Notes: generated by a model not told the origin, from the sequence alone. Shown: positions 16,457-25,898, numbered from the stretch's first letter. The stretch is DNA of 31,757 nucleotides from Neomoorella mulderi (GCA_011375465.1 DRZV01000092.1:1-31757); one strand, 5' to 3'. A program made the numbers and translations.

Positions 16457-17931
16457 GGGTGCGTTTTGCTCCCAGCCCTACGGGAAGCCTGCATATAGGC
16501 GGAGCCCGTACAGCCCTATTCAACTGGCTATTTGCTCGCCATCACGGGGGGAAGTTCATCCTTCGGATAGACGATACTGATCCTGATCGGTGCAGGGAAG
16601 AGTTTTATTGGCAGATACTGGGGGCCCTGAAATGGTTGGGTTTAGACTGGGACGAGGGACCGGAAAAGGGGGGTCCTTTCGGCCCGTATTTTCAATCCCA
16701 GAGGCAGGGCCTTTACAAGGAGGCAGTGGAAAAGCTCTTGGAAGAAGGTAAGGCCTATTACTGCTTCTGCACCCCAGAGGAGCTGGAAGAGAAGAGGAAG
16801 GAGGCCTTGGCTTCTGGCCGCCCCCCCATGTATGACGGCCGCTGTCGGGATCTCACCCCCCAGGAGCAGGAAAGGCTCAAAAGGGAGGGCCGTCAGCCTG
16901 TAATCCGGCTGCGGGTTCCCCAGGAGGGGGTGACAGTGGTGGAAGACATAATCCGGGGGGAAGTGGTGTTCGAAAATTCCACCCTGGACGACTTTGTGCT
17001 GGTAAAGTCCAACGGCATGGCCACTTACAACTTCGCCACCGTGGTGGACGACCATCTTATGGAGATCAGCCACATCATAAGGGCAGAAGAGCACCTTTCC
17101 AATACTCCCAAGCAGATCCTCATCTACCGGGCTTTGGGGTATGAAGTGCCCGCCTTTGCCCACGTACCCATGATCCTGGCCCCTGACCGAAGCAAGCTTT
17201 CCAAACGGCACGGAGCCACCTCGGTGGACGAATATCGGCAGGCGGGGTACTTACCCGAGGCCATAGTGAATTACCTGGCTTTGCTGGGATGGTCCCCTCC
17301 GGGAGAGGAGGAGATCCTCACCCTGGAGGATATGATCCGGCAATTCTCCCTGGAACGGGTGGGAAAGGCCCCTGCCATTTATGATATACAGAAGCTCACC
17401 TGGATGAACGGCCATTACCTGCGCACAGGGGATCTGGATCGCATCACCTCTCTGGCCATCCCCTTTCTCCAGGAAAGGGGCCTTGTCCCCAACCCCCTAC
17501 CCCCAGAGCAGTACCCTTACGTCAAGGCAGTGGTGGGTGCGGTGAGGGATCGGGTGAAAACCCTGAGGGAAGTGGCTGAGGCAGGGGTGTATTTTTTCAG
17601 AGAGGACTTCCACTACGAAGAAAAAGGGGTAAAAAAATACTTTAACCGTGAGGCGGCAGACCTGCTGGAAGAAGCCCAGAAGATACTGGAACAGCTACCC
17701 CAATTCGACGCCCAGGCCATTGAAGGGGCTTTCCGGCAACTGGCGGAGGAGAAGAGGATAAGCACCGGCAAGCTCTTTCACCCCACCCGGCTGGCCGTGA
17801 CCGGAAGGACGGTGGGCCCGGGCCTCTTTGACATTTTGGAGATCCTGGGCAAGGAGAGGGTTATCTCCAGGATGTCCCGGGCCATCCGCTGGATCCGGGA
17901 AAAGCTTCAAGAAGAGATATCTTCCCAGTGA
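16435..17931 (+). CDS. gltX: Glutamyl-tRNA synthetase
   Basis: Class I aminoacyl-tRNA synthetase charging tRNA-Glu (and, in most Firmicutes, tRNA-Gln for later amidation). The HIGH motif is seen as APSPTGSLHIGGARTALFN and KMSKS as DRSKLSKRHGATSVDEY. The zinc-region-like CFCTPEELEEKRK and RIDDTDPDR are present. At 498 aa it is a typical bacterial length. The ATG at 16435 follows AAGGAAGGGAA closely; a second ATG at 16441 has better spacing and may be the real start. It overlaps the glycosyltransferase and is followed after 13 bp by the P-type ATPase. No frame problem in this gene. Confidence 0.96.
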   Translation: MQMSSEIRVRFAPSPTGSLHIGGARTALFNWLFARHHGGKFILRIDDTDPDRCREEFYWQILGALKWLGLDWDEGPEKGGPFGPYFQSQRQGLYKEAVEKLLEEGKAYYCFCTPEELEEKRKEALASGRPPMYDGRCRDLTPQEQERLKREGRQPVIRLRVPQEGVTVVEDIIRGEVVFENSTLDDFVLVKSNGMATYNFATVVDDHLMEISHIIRAEEHLSNTPKQILIYRALGYEVPAFAHVPMILAPDRSKLSKRHGATSVDEYRQAGYLPEAIVNYLALLGWSPPGEEEILTLEDMIRQFSLERVGKAPAIYDIQKLTWMNGHYLRTGDLDRITSLAIPFLQERGLVPNPLPPEQYPYVKAVVGAVRDRVKTLREVAEAGVYFFREDFHYEEKGVKKYFNREAADLLEEAQKILEQLPQFDAQAIEGAFRQLAEEKRISTGKLFHPTRLAVTGRTVGPGLFDILEILGKERVISRMSRAIRWIREKLQEEISSQ

Positions 17932-17944
17932 AAGGAGGGCACCC

Positions 17945-20398
17945 ATGGAAGGGAAACCCGAAGAGCCTGGGCTGACCTGGGAGGAAGCCCGGAGGAGACT
18001 TCAGGAATACGGGCCCAATTTGATCTGGAAACCCAGCCCGGTTAGTTTCTGGTCCATAGCCAAAGAAGAGATCACCGAACCCATGATACTGCTGCTGCTG
18101 GTGGTAGGCTTCTTCTATAGCTTATGGGGCAAACTGGAGGACGCCATAACCATATTCGTCATCATAGCCCTGCTGGTGCTGGTGGAAGTATACACGGAAT
18201 TCAAGGCCAAAAAGGCCATTGCCTCTCTGGAAGAGATAGCCGTTCCCACCGCCAGGGTGAAGAGGGAAGGGCAGGTGGTAGAAATCCCTGCCCCAGAAGT
18301 GGTGCCCGGCGATGTGCTGGTCTTAACTCCGGGGACTAAGGTTATGGCAGACGCCAAAATCTACAGATGCGTGGACCTGCAGGTGGACGAATCCGCCCTT
18401 ACCGGTGAGTCCTTCCCTGTAAACAAGGCCTGCGGAGAGGAGATCTACGCCGGCAGCGTGGTGCTGGCAGGAGAGGGGGAAGGGATGGTCTTCTCCACTG
18501 GCAAAAATACCCGATTGGGCCAGGTGGCCGCCACCCTAGGGGAGATCAAGCCCCCCAGAACCCCTCTACAGCTGGCCATGAAGTCTTTGGCGGGCAAGCT
18601 GGTCTACCTGGCTGTATTTTTTGCCCTTTTCATCACTTTGTTGGGCCTGTGGAGGGGCCAAGATTACAGGACCATGATCCTTACGGGGCTCTCCCTCTCC
18701 TTTGCTGTGATCCCTGAAGAGCTGCCCATCATAATTACCATGATCCTGGGTCTGGGGGCCTACACCTTATCCCGGGAAAACCTCTTGGTGAAGAGGCTTA
18801 GGGCGGCGGAAGCCCTGGGCAGCACCACCGTCATCCTGACCGATAAGACAGGCACCATAACGGAGAACAGGCTGAAGGTGGTCTCCGTATATCCTGAAGA
18901 AAGCAAGAGGGAAATATTAGAAAAAGCCCTGGGAGCTCTAACCCCTTATTCCCCCTTCCTTTCGGTCATCGACAGAACTATTCAAGGCCAAGCCCTGGAA
19001 TGGGGAATCCCTTTCCCGGAGGGGGAGATCATCCACCAGAGGAATTTGGGGGACGGCAGGAAGAGCAAGGGGGTTATCAGAAGAAAAGGTGATGAATACC
19101 ACCTCTTCTTGAGCGGAGCCCCAGAAGAGATATTCAGCCTCTGCCGGGAAGTGGAAGAAGGGGCAAAAGGGTTTCTGGCCCGAGAAGCTTCCCAGGGCAG
19201 GAGGGTTATAGGGGTGGCCCACAAGAGGTTGAGCCCTGAAGAGGGGGAACAGGGTTTTCCCCAGGCGGAAAGGGATCTGGATTTTGTAGGCCTCATAAGT
19301 TTCATGGATCCTCCCCGGGAGGGGGTTAAAGAGACCATCCTGCAGGTGACCAGGGCAGGAATAAGGACCTTGATGGTGACCGGCGATTATGAGCTGACCG
19401 CCCGCTCAGTTGCCCAGCAGGTGGGCATAGAACCTCACCAGGAAGTGCTGACCGGGGAGGAGTTGGACCGCCTCACAGAAGAAGAGCTCCAGGAGAAAGT
19501 GGGGGAAATCTCGGTATTCGCCCGTACCACCCCCCTTCATAAATACCGACTGGTGGAGGCCCTGCACCGAAGGGGGGAAGTGGTGGCCGTCACCGGGGAT
19601 GGGATCAACGATGTGTTGGCCCTAAAAGCGGCGGACATAGGGATAGCCATGGGTCAACGGGGTACAGACGTGGCCAAAGAAGCAGCAGACGCCATCCTGG
19701 TGGACGACAATTTCATAACCATAAGCAGAGCCATATTTCAAGGGAGAAAGTTTTTCGATAACCTGATCAAGGGGGTAAAATACTACCTTTCCGTCAAGGC
19801 GGCCTTGGTTATGATCTTTTTGCTGCCGGTTTTATGGGGCCTTCCTTTACCCATGGCCCCCATACAGATAATCCTTCTGGAGCTGTTTATGGATCTGGCC
19901 GCCTCCGCCGGTTTCGTGGCTGAACCGGAGGAGAAAGATATATATACCCGATCCCCCCGAGACCCCAGGGTGAACATCATAAGCTCCCCGGTCCTGGGGG
20001 ATATCCTGCTCAAGGGCACGGTCCTCTTCCTGGCTGTGATCTCTGTCTATTTCTATGCCCTCTATAAAGATCTGCCCCTGGTGCAAGCCCAGACCTTGGC
20101 TTTCACCGCCTGGATATTCGGCCATATAGTTCTGGCCTTTGTTTCCCGCTCGGAACCGGAACCCCTCTACTTTTTGGGCATCTTCACCAATAAGGTGATC
20201 AACCTCTGGGCCCTGGCCGCCATCTCTTTTCTGGTGGTGGCTGTCTACACTCCTTTTCTCTATGCCAGGTTCAGCCTGGCAGCTGTGAGCCCAGGCCAAT
20301 TTTGGGGAGCTGCCCTCACCGCCTCTTTGATGGTGGGGCTGTTGGAGGTAAAAAAGGTGATAGCCTGGAGGGCTAAAAGGGGCTACAAGGCTCCCTAA
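17945..20398 (+). CDS. P2-type cation-transporting ATPase
   Basis: An 817-residue P-type ATPase. Order: short N-terminal cation-ATPase domain (LTWEEARRRLQEYGPN), TM1-2, actuator domain with TGESFPV (about residues 153-159), TM3-4 with PEELP (257-261), phosphorylation site DKTGTIT (Asp300), a short nucleotide domain, MVTGDYELTARSVA, hinge GDGINDVLALKAADIG (Asp552, Asp556), then the C-terminal helices. TM6 has LLELFMDLAASAGF where Ca2+ pumps have NLVTDGLPA, so the ion is uncertain (Ca2+, Mn2+, Mg2+ or other). There is no heavy-metal domain or CPC motif. ATG at 17945 follows AAAGGAGGG. A strong terminator follows. Confidence 0.92.
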   Translation: MEGKPEEPGLTWEEARRRLQEYGPNLIWKPSPVSFWSIAKEEITEPMILLLLVVGFFYSLWGKLEDAITIFVIIALLVLVEVYTEFKAKKAIASLEEIAVPTARVKREGQVVEIPAPEVVPGDVLVLTPGTKVMADAKIYRCVDLQVDESALTGESFPVNKACGEEIYAGSVVLAGEGEGMVFSTGKNTRLGQVAATLGEIKPPRTPLQLAMKSLAGKLVYLAVFFALFITLLGLWRGQDYRTMILTGLSLSFAVIPEELPIIITMILGLGAYTLSRENLLVKRLRAAEALGSTTVILTDKTGTITENRLKVVSVYPEESKREILEKALGALTPYSPFLSVIDRTIQGQALEWGIPFPEGEIIHQRNLGDGRKSKGVIRRKGDEYHLFLSGAPEEIFSLCREVEEGAKGFLAREASQGRRVIGVAHKRLSPEEGEQGFPQAERDLDFVGLISFMDPPREGVKETILQVTRAGIRTLMVTGDYELTARSVAQQVGIEPHQEVLTGEELDRLTEEELQEKVGEISVFARTTPLHKYRLVEALHRRGEVVAVTGDGINDVLALKAADIGIAMGQRGTDVAKEAADAILVDDNFITISRAIFQGRKFFDNLIKGVKYYLSVKAALVMIFLLPVLWGLPLPMAPIQIILLELFMDLAASAGFVAEPEEKDIYTRSPRDPRVNIISSPVLGDILLKGTVLFLAVISVYFYALYKDLPLVQAQTLAFTAWIFGHIVLAFVSRSEPEPLYFLGIFTNKVINLWALAAISFLVVAVYTPFLYARFSLAAVSPGQFWGAALTASLMVGLLEVKKVIAWRAKRGYKAP

Positions 20399-20415
20399 CT
20401 CTGGGGGAGAAATGA

Positions 20416-20445
20416 AAAAGCCCCCGTGTTGTGTTGGGGGCTTTT
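20416..20445. terminator. Bidirectional intrinsic terminator between P-type ATPase and tRNA-Gln
   Basis: A 10-bp stem AAAAGCCCCC (20416-20425) pairs with GGGGGCTTTT (20436-20445) around a ten-base loop, with further T/A beyond on both strands. It terminates the ATPase transcript and, in the other direction, the tRNA-Gln transcript, whose CCA end is nine bases away. Confidence 0.9.
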
Positions 20446-20453
20446 ATTGTGGC

Positions 20454-20527
20454 TGGCTGCGGGAGCTGGATTCGAACCAGCGCTACATGATCCAGAGTCA
20501 TGTGTGCTACCGCTACACCATCCCGCA
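20454..20527 (-). tRNA. tRNA-Gln (anticodon CUG)
   Basis: A 74-nt tRNA with encoded CCA. Acceptor stem TGCGGGA/TCCCGCA (U1-A72, usual for tRNA-Gln), discriminator G, D arm GTGTAGCGGTAGCAC, anticodon stem CATGA/TCATG with loop CTCTGGA (anticodon CUG), and T arm CTGG-TTCGAAT-CCAG. It reads CAG; the UUG isoacceptor is not in the window. Confidence 0.95.
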
Positions 20528-20545
20528 ATATCTTCCGCGATTTAG

Positions 20546-20575
20546 ATATTACCACAACGGGTTTCGAAAAGTCAA
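20546..20575 (-). promoter_or_regulatory. Sigma-70/A promoter of tRNA-Gln
   Basis: On the minus strand: TTGACT (20575-20570), an 18-base spacer and TAATAT (20551-20546). The -10 box lies 18 bases before the tRNA 5' end. The -35 box is the same hexamer as that used by tRNA-Trp. Confidence 0.7.
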
Positions 20576-20706
20576 GGGCCCTGCGGGGCAGAATTTAAAG
20601 GATCAAATTGGTTTTAAAGAGGAAATTTGTATTATACGGCTAACATATATTAAATTAAAAGTCCGGAGGATTATCACGAAACGTGAGTTGGAGGAGTAGA
20701 GGAGTC

Positions 20707-21830
20707 ATGGAAAAGGCGATAAGAACGGGATTCAGTTCCCGGGAAGATCCCGGAGAAGCCTTGAGGGAGATCCGGGATGGGATTTCCCTCGACCGGGAAC
20801 CCGCCTTCATGATGGTCTTGATAACAGAGGGCTATGATCCCGGAGAAGTGGTCTCCACGGCGGCGAAGATCTTCCCTTTTTCTCCTTTCATAGGCACCTG
20901 GACCCAGGGAATCATACAGGCCACGAGGTTTTACTCCCGGGGCATAGGTCTCTGTTGTTTCTTCGGCAGCGGGATCAAGGCCTTTACCCATCTGGAAAGG
21001 AATATCTCCCTAAACCCTTACCGGAAAAGGGAAAGGGCAGGGGAGGTCTTAAGGGCGGAGGAGGAATCAGGGACCATCCTGCTTTTCCCCGACAGTTTTA
21101 GCTGTAACATACCTGAGCTCCTCAGGGGGATCTACAACATCCTAGGTCCTGGATATCTCTACCTAGGGGGAGGGAGCGGTGGAAATCTGCGCTTGGAGCC
21201 CGCCTACCAGTTTACCCAGGAGGGGGGGTGGCCAGGGGTTCTCTGGCGGCAGCCAAGCTGAAGGGCATGGATTTCAGGATTGCCGCTGAGCACGGTTGGA
21301 GACCTTCGGGGCAACCCTTTGTGATCACCAAAGCTTGCGGCGAGAAGGTTTTAGAGATAGACGGCAGGCCTGCCTGGGAAAGGTATAGACAATTGATAGG
21401 AGAAATAACCCCAGATAACCTCCCCCGTTCCGGGATGGAGCATCCTTTGGGTTTCCCCCTCTGGGGAGGCGATTTTCTCATCAGGGATCCCTTTTTGACA
21501 GAGGAGGACGGCAGCATACGGTTTGTGAGCGAGGTTCCAGAGGACAGCATAGCCTTCCTCATGGAATCGGATGAGGAGAGCCTTTTGAAGGCTTCCCGTA
21601 AGGCGGTGAAAAACGTTGTAGGCCCGGACAATCCTAGGGTTCTCCTGATATTCGAATGCGTGTCCCGATATTTTCTGTTGAAAGAGGTTTTCCACAAGGA
21701 GATGGGAAACCTATCTGCCTTTACCGGCACTGCTCCCCTCTTCGGTCTTTTGACCTTCGGGGAGATCCTCGGCTGGAAAGGCGTCCCGTTATTTTACAAT
21801 AAAACCATAACAGTGGCCGCGGGGTGGTAA
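20707..21830 (+). CDS. FIST domain sensory protein (frameshifted)
   Basis: FIST-N plus FIST-C signal-sensing protein, a family predicted to bind small ligands such as amino acids and commonly linked to GGDEF or kinase partners. The FIST-N part runs from IRTGFSSREDPGEAL through LLFPDSFSCNIPELLRGIYNILG to YLGGGSGGNLRLEPAYQF. The FIST-C part covers ITKACGEKVLEIDGRPAWERY, HPLGFPLWGGDFLIRDP, PRVLLIFECVSRYFLL and the ending GTAPLFGLLTFGEILG…LFYNKTITV. ATG at 20707 follows AGAGGAG. A G7 run at 21222-21228 lacks one base; eight Gs give QEGGVARGSLAAAKLKGMDF and a 374-residue protein. The stop is three bases from the next start, so both are one operon. Confidence 0.87.
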
Positions 21831-21833
21831 GAA

Positions 21834-23651
21834 ATGGGCCTTGAATCGGCTGAGCTGTTGACCCTATATGAGATTATGAACCTGTCCATCCCTAGGAGTT
21901 ATCCGGAATTCTTCCAAAAAATAGTGGAAAAGGCCAGCAGGGTCTTGGGGTGAAGGCGGGTGGTCCTCAGGGTTGAGGACAGGGAAGGAAAGCAGCTCTT
22001 CTCAGGGTCTTGGGGATGGGGAAAAACAGAAGATTATAAAAATAATGCCATAAAGATTTCTGGACAAAACCAGAGAAATTCCTTTTATTATCCCTTCTCG
22101 GGATGCTTAAAGGGCTTCATCTATTTTGAAACCCCTCACCGGCTGACGGAGAAGGACAGGCGCCTGCTCCGCATTTTCGCCCGGCGCATTGAGGAGCTGG
22201 TGGGCTTCAGGCATATGGAAAAGCGGGAGGAAGAGCTGCTGAAAAAGATTTTTCTCTATTCCCCTATAGGCATTTATGTGGCTCGAGGGGAAATTTTCTA
22301 CAGGGTCAATGCTAAATTTGAAAAGCTCACAGGATATTGCCAGGAGGAACTTGAGGGAAGGCCTCTTTTGGATTTGGTCCATCCCCAGGATCAAAAGGAG
22401 GTGTCGGGGCTTCTAGCCCAAGTCCTTCAGGGGATATCGGGAGAAACCCGGGAATACCGGGTGATATCTAAAGGAGGGGAGGTGAGGTGGGTAGAGGGAA
22501 CCCTCGTCCTCTTGGATCCCGGGCAGCGGATGATACTGGGCAATGTGGTGGATATAACTGATAAGAAAAAGGCGGCGGAGAGGCTGGAATACCTGAGTTT
22601 TCGTGACCCCTTGACAGGGCTCTACAACCGCAACTATTTTGAAGAGCAAATACGATCGCTGAGCCGCAGCGACAAATTCCCCATAACCATCATAATAGCC
22701 GATGTGGACGGATTGAAGCTTATAAACGACACCTTTGGACATTTTAGGGGAGATGAATTGCTGATCAGGGCCTCCCAAATTTTAAAGAGCGGCCTCAGAT
22801 CCAGCGATATGGTGGCCCGTATAGGGGGAGACGAGTTCATTATACTTTTGCCCCACACCGATTCCTCCCAAGGCTATAAGATTCTAGAGCGCCTGCGGAA
22901 ATCCCTGGAACAGTACAACCAGGAGAATCCCCACCTTCCCTTGAGCATCTCTTTCGGTCTGGCCACAGCCTACAATGCCGAGGCCCTGCTCGATTACGCC
23001 TATAAAAGGGCGGACGATCTCATGTACCGGGAGAAGCTCTCTTCTGCTGCCAGCATCCGTAGACAAATTTTAGAAACTCTCTTGACGGCCATGCAGAGGC
23101 ACGGTTTCCTCGAAGGGAAAGAGGCTCGAGTGTTGGAGCATCTCTGCCGTAAAATGGGAGAAAAGTTAAAGCTGTCTTCCCAGCGGATGTCCGCTCTCCT
23201 CCTGTTGGCCAAGCTTCGGGATATAGGACAGGTCAGTATACCGGCCCGAATACTCCTTAAAGACACACCGTCGAGCCCGGAAGAATGGGAGCTCATAAGA
23301 CAGCATCCGGAGAGGGGTTACCGGTTGGCCTTGGCCTGTCCCGATCTGACCGGCATCGCGGATTTGATTTTAAAGCACCATGAAAGATGGGATGGAAAAG
23401 GCTACCCTCTAGGGCTGAAGGGAGAAGAGATCCCCTTGGAGTGCAGGATCCTCTCTATAGCGGACGCCTTCACGGCCATGATATTCGCAAGAGCCTATAG
23501 AAATGCCAAGACCATCCAGGAGGCTTTGGAAGAGATAAAGGAGCAGGCCGGGGTCCAATTTGATCCCCATTTGGCGGAAGTATTTTTAGAAGTGGTGGAC
23601 CAGGAAAGGGGGGCACTGCTGGAAATGGATCAAAGCGGACAGATCTTCTGA
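21834..23651 (+). CDS. GAF-PAS-GGDEF-HD-GYP(degenerate) signalling protein with an in-frame TGA
   Basis: A 605-residue cytoplasmic signalling protein. A GAF-like N-terminus (about 1-110) is followed by a PAS domain (about 135-245, FYRVNAKFEKLTGYCQEELEG), a GGDEF domain with RDPLTGLYNRNYFEE and RIGGDEFIILL, and an HD-GYP-like domain. The GGDEF motif is intact, so diguanylate cyclase activity is likely; no RxxD inhibitory site was evident. In the HD-GYP part HHERWDGKGYP is kept, but the catalytic HDIGK has become RDIGQ (23217-23231), so phosphodiesterase activity is doubtful. A TGA at 21951-21953 interrupts the GAF part. Two opposite one-base run changes, one more G before it and one less after, would read VLGVKAVVLRVED. 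It is coupled to the FIST gene and is probably its output module. Confidence 0.85.
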
Positions 23652-24373
23652 CATTTTTCCCACAAGGTTTTGGCATTCTGCACCGCACATCCCCCGACGT
23701 CGTTGTTGAAGTACACATAGATCTCCCGGCATATTTTCATGTACTGGGAGATGTCCTGGGCCAGCTCCTCCAGCTGTTCTTCTGAGTAAGAAGAACTGAA
23801 AAGGGCTTCGGGTCCATGCATCCTTATATAGGCGAAATCCGCGGTTATAGCTTTGGCCTTGGGGTAACGGGAGGAGTCGGCGATTACCCAGGCGACGTTA
23901 TATTTTTTCAATAAATCATAGGCTGCAGGATCGCACCAGCTGGAGTGGCGGAATTCAAAAGCCAGCTGGAGGTCTGGCCTGTTTTTCAAGAATTCCTCCA
24001 CCCTCTGATAGTTCTCCTCTTCCATTCGAAAGCTGGGGGGAAATTGCAACAGCAGGGGGCCTAATTTTTCTTTTAAAAGAGCGACCCTCTCTTGAAAGTT
24101 GTTCCAGGCCTCTTCTATATCGGTCAATCTCTTCACGTGGGTGATAAGACGGGAGACCTTGACTGCGAAGAGAAAATGAGGAGGTGTTTCCCTATACCAT
24201 TTTTCCACAGTGGAAGGCCGGGGCAGGTGATAGAAGGAAGAATTGACTTCCGTGGTGGGGAAATGTCGGGAGTAATACTGGAGCTGTTCCCCGTAGGGCA
24301 AATCCTCAGGGTAGAATATCCCCCGCCAGTGTCTATAGGACCAACCTGAGGTGCCTATATAGAGCTTGCCCAT
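23630..24373 (-). CDS. DUF72 (YecE) family protein
   Basis: A 247-residue protein of TIM-barrel DUF72/YecE type; function unknown. It starts MGKLYIGTSGWSYRHWRGIFYP and continues YSRHFPTTEVNSSFYHLPRP, FLFAVKVSRLITHVKRL, LGPLLLQFPPSF, LAFEFRHSSWCDPAAYDLL, AYIRMHGPEALFSSSYS and the ending IYVYFNNDVGGCAVQNAKTL, all family signatures. ATG at 24373 lies 11 bp after the ABC ATPase stop on the same strand, so it is the distal gene of the transporter operon. Its 3' end overlaps the convergent GGDEF gene by 22 bp. Confidence 0.92.
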   Translation of the reverse strand: MGKLYIGTSGWSYRHWRGIFYPEDLPYGEQLQYYSRHFPTTEVNSSFYHLPRPSTVEKWYRETPPHFLFAVKVSRLITHVKRLTDIEEAWNNFQERVALLKEKLGPLLLQFPPSFRMEEENYQRVEEFLKNRPDLQLAFEFRHSSWCDPAAYDLLKKYNVAWVIADSSRYPKAKAITADFAYIRMHGPEALFSSSYSEEQLEELAQDISQYMKICREIYVYFNNDVGGCAVQNAKTLWEKCQKICPL

Positions 24374-24383
24374 ATTCCCCCAC

Positions 24384-25136
24384 CTAGAGTATTTTGCTCA
24401 GAAAGGCTTTGGTCCTGGGATTTCGGCAGCGCAAGAATATCTCCTGAGGGGTCCCCTCCTCGACTATAAGCCCTTCATCCATGAATATGACCCGGTCCCC
24501 CACTTCCCGGGCAAATCCCATCTCGTGGGTGACCACCACCATGGTCATCCCTTCCCGGGCCAGATCCCTCATCACCTCCAGCACTTCCCCCACCATCTCA
24601 GGATCCAGAGCCGAAGTGGGCTCATCGAACAGCATCACTTTAGGGTGCATGGCCAGGGCCTTGGCTATGGCCACCCTCTGCTGCTGACCCCCGGAGAGCT
24701 CTTCAGGGTAGGAGTGGGCTTTGTCCTTCAGCCCCACCCTTGCCAGCAATTCCCATGCCTCTTTTTCTGCCTCTTCCCGGGGCACCCTTTTCACGTGGAT
24801 GGGGGCTAGGGTTATATTCTCCAGTACTGTTTTATGGGGAAATAGGTTGAAACGCTGGAACACCATGCCCACCTGCTGGCGGATAAGATTAATGTTAACA
24901 TGAGGGGCGGTCAGGGAAACGCCGTCTATTATGACCTCTTTCTTGTCAGGTTTTTCCAGAAGATTTATGCAACGCAGCAGGGTGCTCTTGCCCGAACCGC
25001 TGGGGCCGATTATCACTACCACTTCTTGGGGAGATACCTTGAGGTTTATCCCTTTTAACACCTGCAGGGTGACGAAACTCTTGTAAAGTTCCCTGATCTC
25101 GATCATCCATCCGTTACCAGACCGGCTTTTATCCAT
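24384..25136 (-). CDS. Polar amino acid ABC transporter ATP-binding protein (GlnQ type)
   Basis: ABC ATPase of the HisP/GlnQ family powering uptake of polar amino acids. Walker A IIGPSGSGKSTLLRC, Q-loop VGMVFQRFNLFPHKTVLENI, signature LSGGQQQRVAIAKALA, Walker B VMLFDEPTSALDPE, H-loop VVVTHEMGFARE. 250 aa. The ATG at 25136 overlaps the permease TGA (TGATG), with AGGAGG upstream. An internal ATG (MIEIRELYKSF, at 25106) would match shorter relatives. It is intact, unlike its two partner genes. Confidence 0.94.
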   Translation of the reverse strand: MDKSRSGNGWMIEIRELYKSFVTLQVLKGINLKVSPQEVVVIIGPSGSGKSTLLRCINLLEKPDKKEVIIDGVSLTAPHVNINLIRQQVGMVFQRFNLFPHKTVLENITLAPIHVKRVPREEAEKEAWELLARVGLKDKAHSYPEELSGGQQQRVAIAKALAMHPKVMLFDEPTSALDPEMVGEVLEVMRDLAREGMTMVVVTHEMGFAREVGDRVIFMDEGLIVEEGTPQEIFLRCRNPRTKAFLSKIL

Positions 25137-25833
25137 CAGGCCACCCTGAGCCTCCTTTCCAGGTAGTCCACCAGACGGGAGATGGCAAAAGTCATGGCCA
25201 AGTACACCAGCGCTACTGCCATCTACACTTTCAGGGGACGGAAGGTGACCGCGCTGATGAGCTGTCCTTGCCGGGTCAACTCCACGTAGCCTATGACCGA
25301 TAGGAGGGAAGTGTCCTTTAGCATGGCTATGAATTCGTTCCCCAGGGGAGGGATGACCCTTTTGAAGGCCTGGGGCAGGATAACGTGGCGCATGGCCTGC
25401 CCTTCCGTCATCCCCAAGGAGCGGGCCGCTTCGTATTGGCCTCTTTCTATGGATTGTATACCTGCCCTAAAGATCTCCGCCACGTAGGCTCCGCTGTTTA
25501 AGCTGGTGGAGATGACTGCTGCCAGGAATACCGGGATGTGGGTACTCTGAAAGGGAGGGGGAATTCTTAGAAGTTCCGCCAAAAACATGTGGGCCTCGTT
25601 GAGGAGCTGAGGAAAACCATAATACACGATGTATATCTGTACCAGAAGGGGGGTCCCCGGAAAAAATCCACATGGCAGGTGGCCAGGACGCTGAGGAGAC
25701 GCTTTTTAGATAAGCGCCCCAGGCTGGCCACAAGCCCTATCACAGTGCCCAGGGATACCGCCACCACGGTTATCTTAAGGGTTTGGAGGGCGCCGTTTAT
25801 CAGATAGGAGAGGGATTTGAGCAGCAAGGACAA
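25136..25833 (-). CDS. Polar amino acid ABC transporter permease (frameshift and in-frame TAG)
   Basis: HisM/GlnP-family inner-membrane permease. The start is TTG at 25833 behind GAGGTGAT. TM1 is KITVVAVSLGTVIGLVASLG, then DFFRGTPLLVQIYIVYYGFP after repair, then AAVISTSLNSGAYVAEIFRAGIQSIERGQYEAARSLGMTEGQA (the EAA loop), and PPLGNEFIAMLKDTSLLSVIG. Two faults: one base is missing at plus-strand C4 25655-25658 (giving RGPPFWYR instead of RGTPLLVQ), and a TAG at 25225-25223 stands where relatives have Trp or Tyr (FRPLKV-stop-MAVALVYLAM). After the TAG the frame runs 29 more codons to the natural end. The repaired length of 232 aa fits the family. Confidence 0.87.
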
Positions 25834-25856
25834 CTTCTATCACCTCGGCTACAGAA

Positions 25857-25898
25857 TTAAAACAAAAACAAGTATGCGTAACCTCAAGTTACGCATAC
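25857..25898 (-). terminator. Intercistronic hairpin (attenuator/partial terminator) between binding protein and permease
   Basis: A perfect 11-bp stem GTATGCGTAAC/GTTACGCATAC (25872-25882 with 25888-25898) with a 5-base loop. On the minus strand it is followed by TTGTTTTTGTTTTAA. It sits between the binding-protein stop and the permease ribosome site, where such hairpins keep binding protein in excess over permease. Confidence 0.8.

Noticed and set aside
20608..20640. Promoter for the FIST gene (TTGGTT … TATTAT)
   Set aside because: Only half of the -35 box matches and spacing is 16; the AT-rich stretch offers several equally poor choices.
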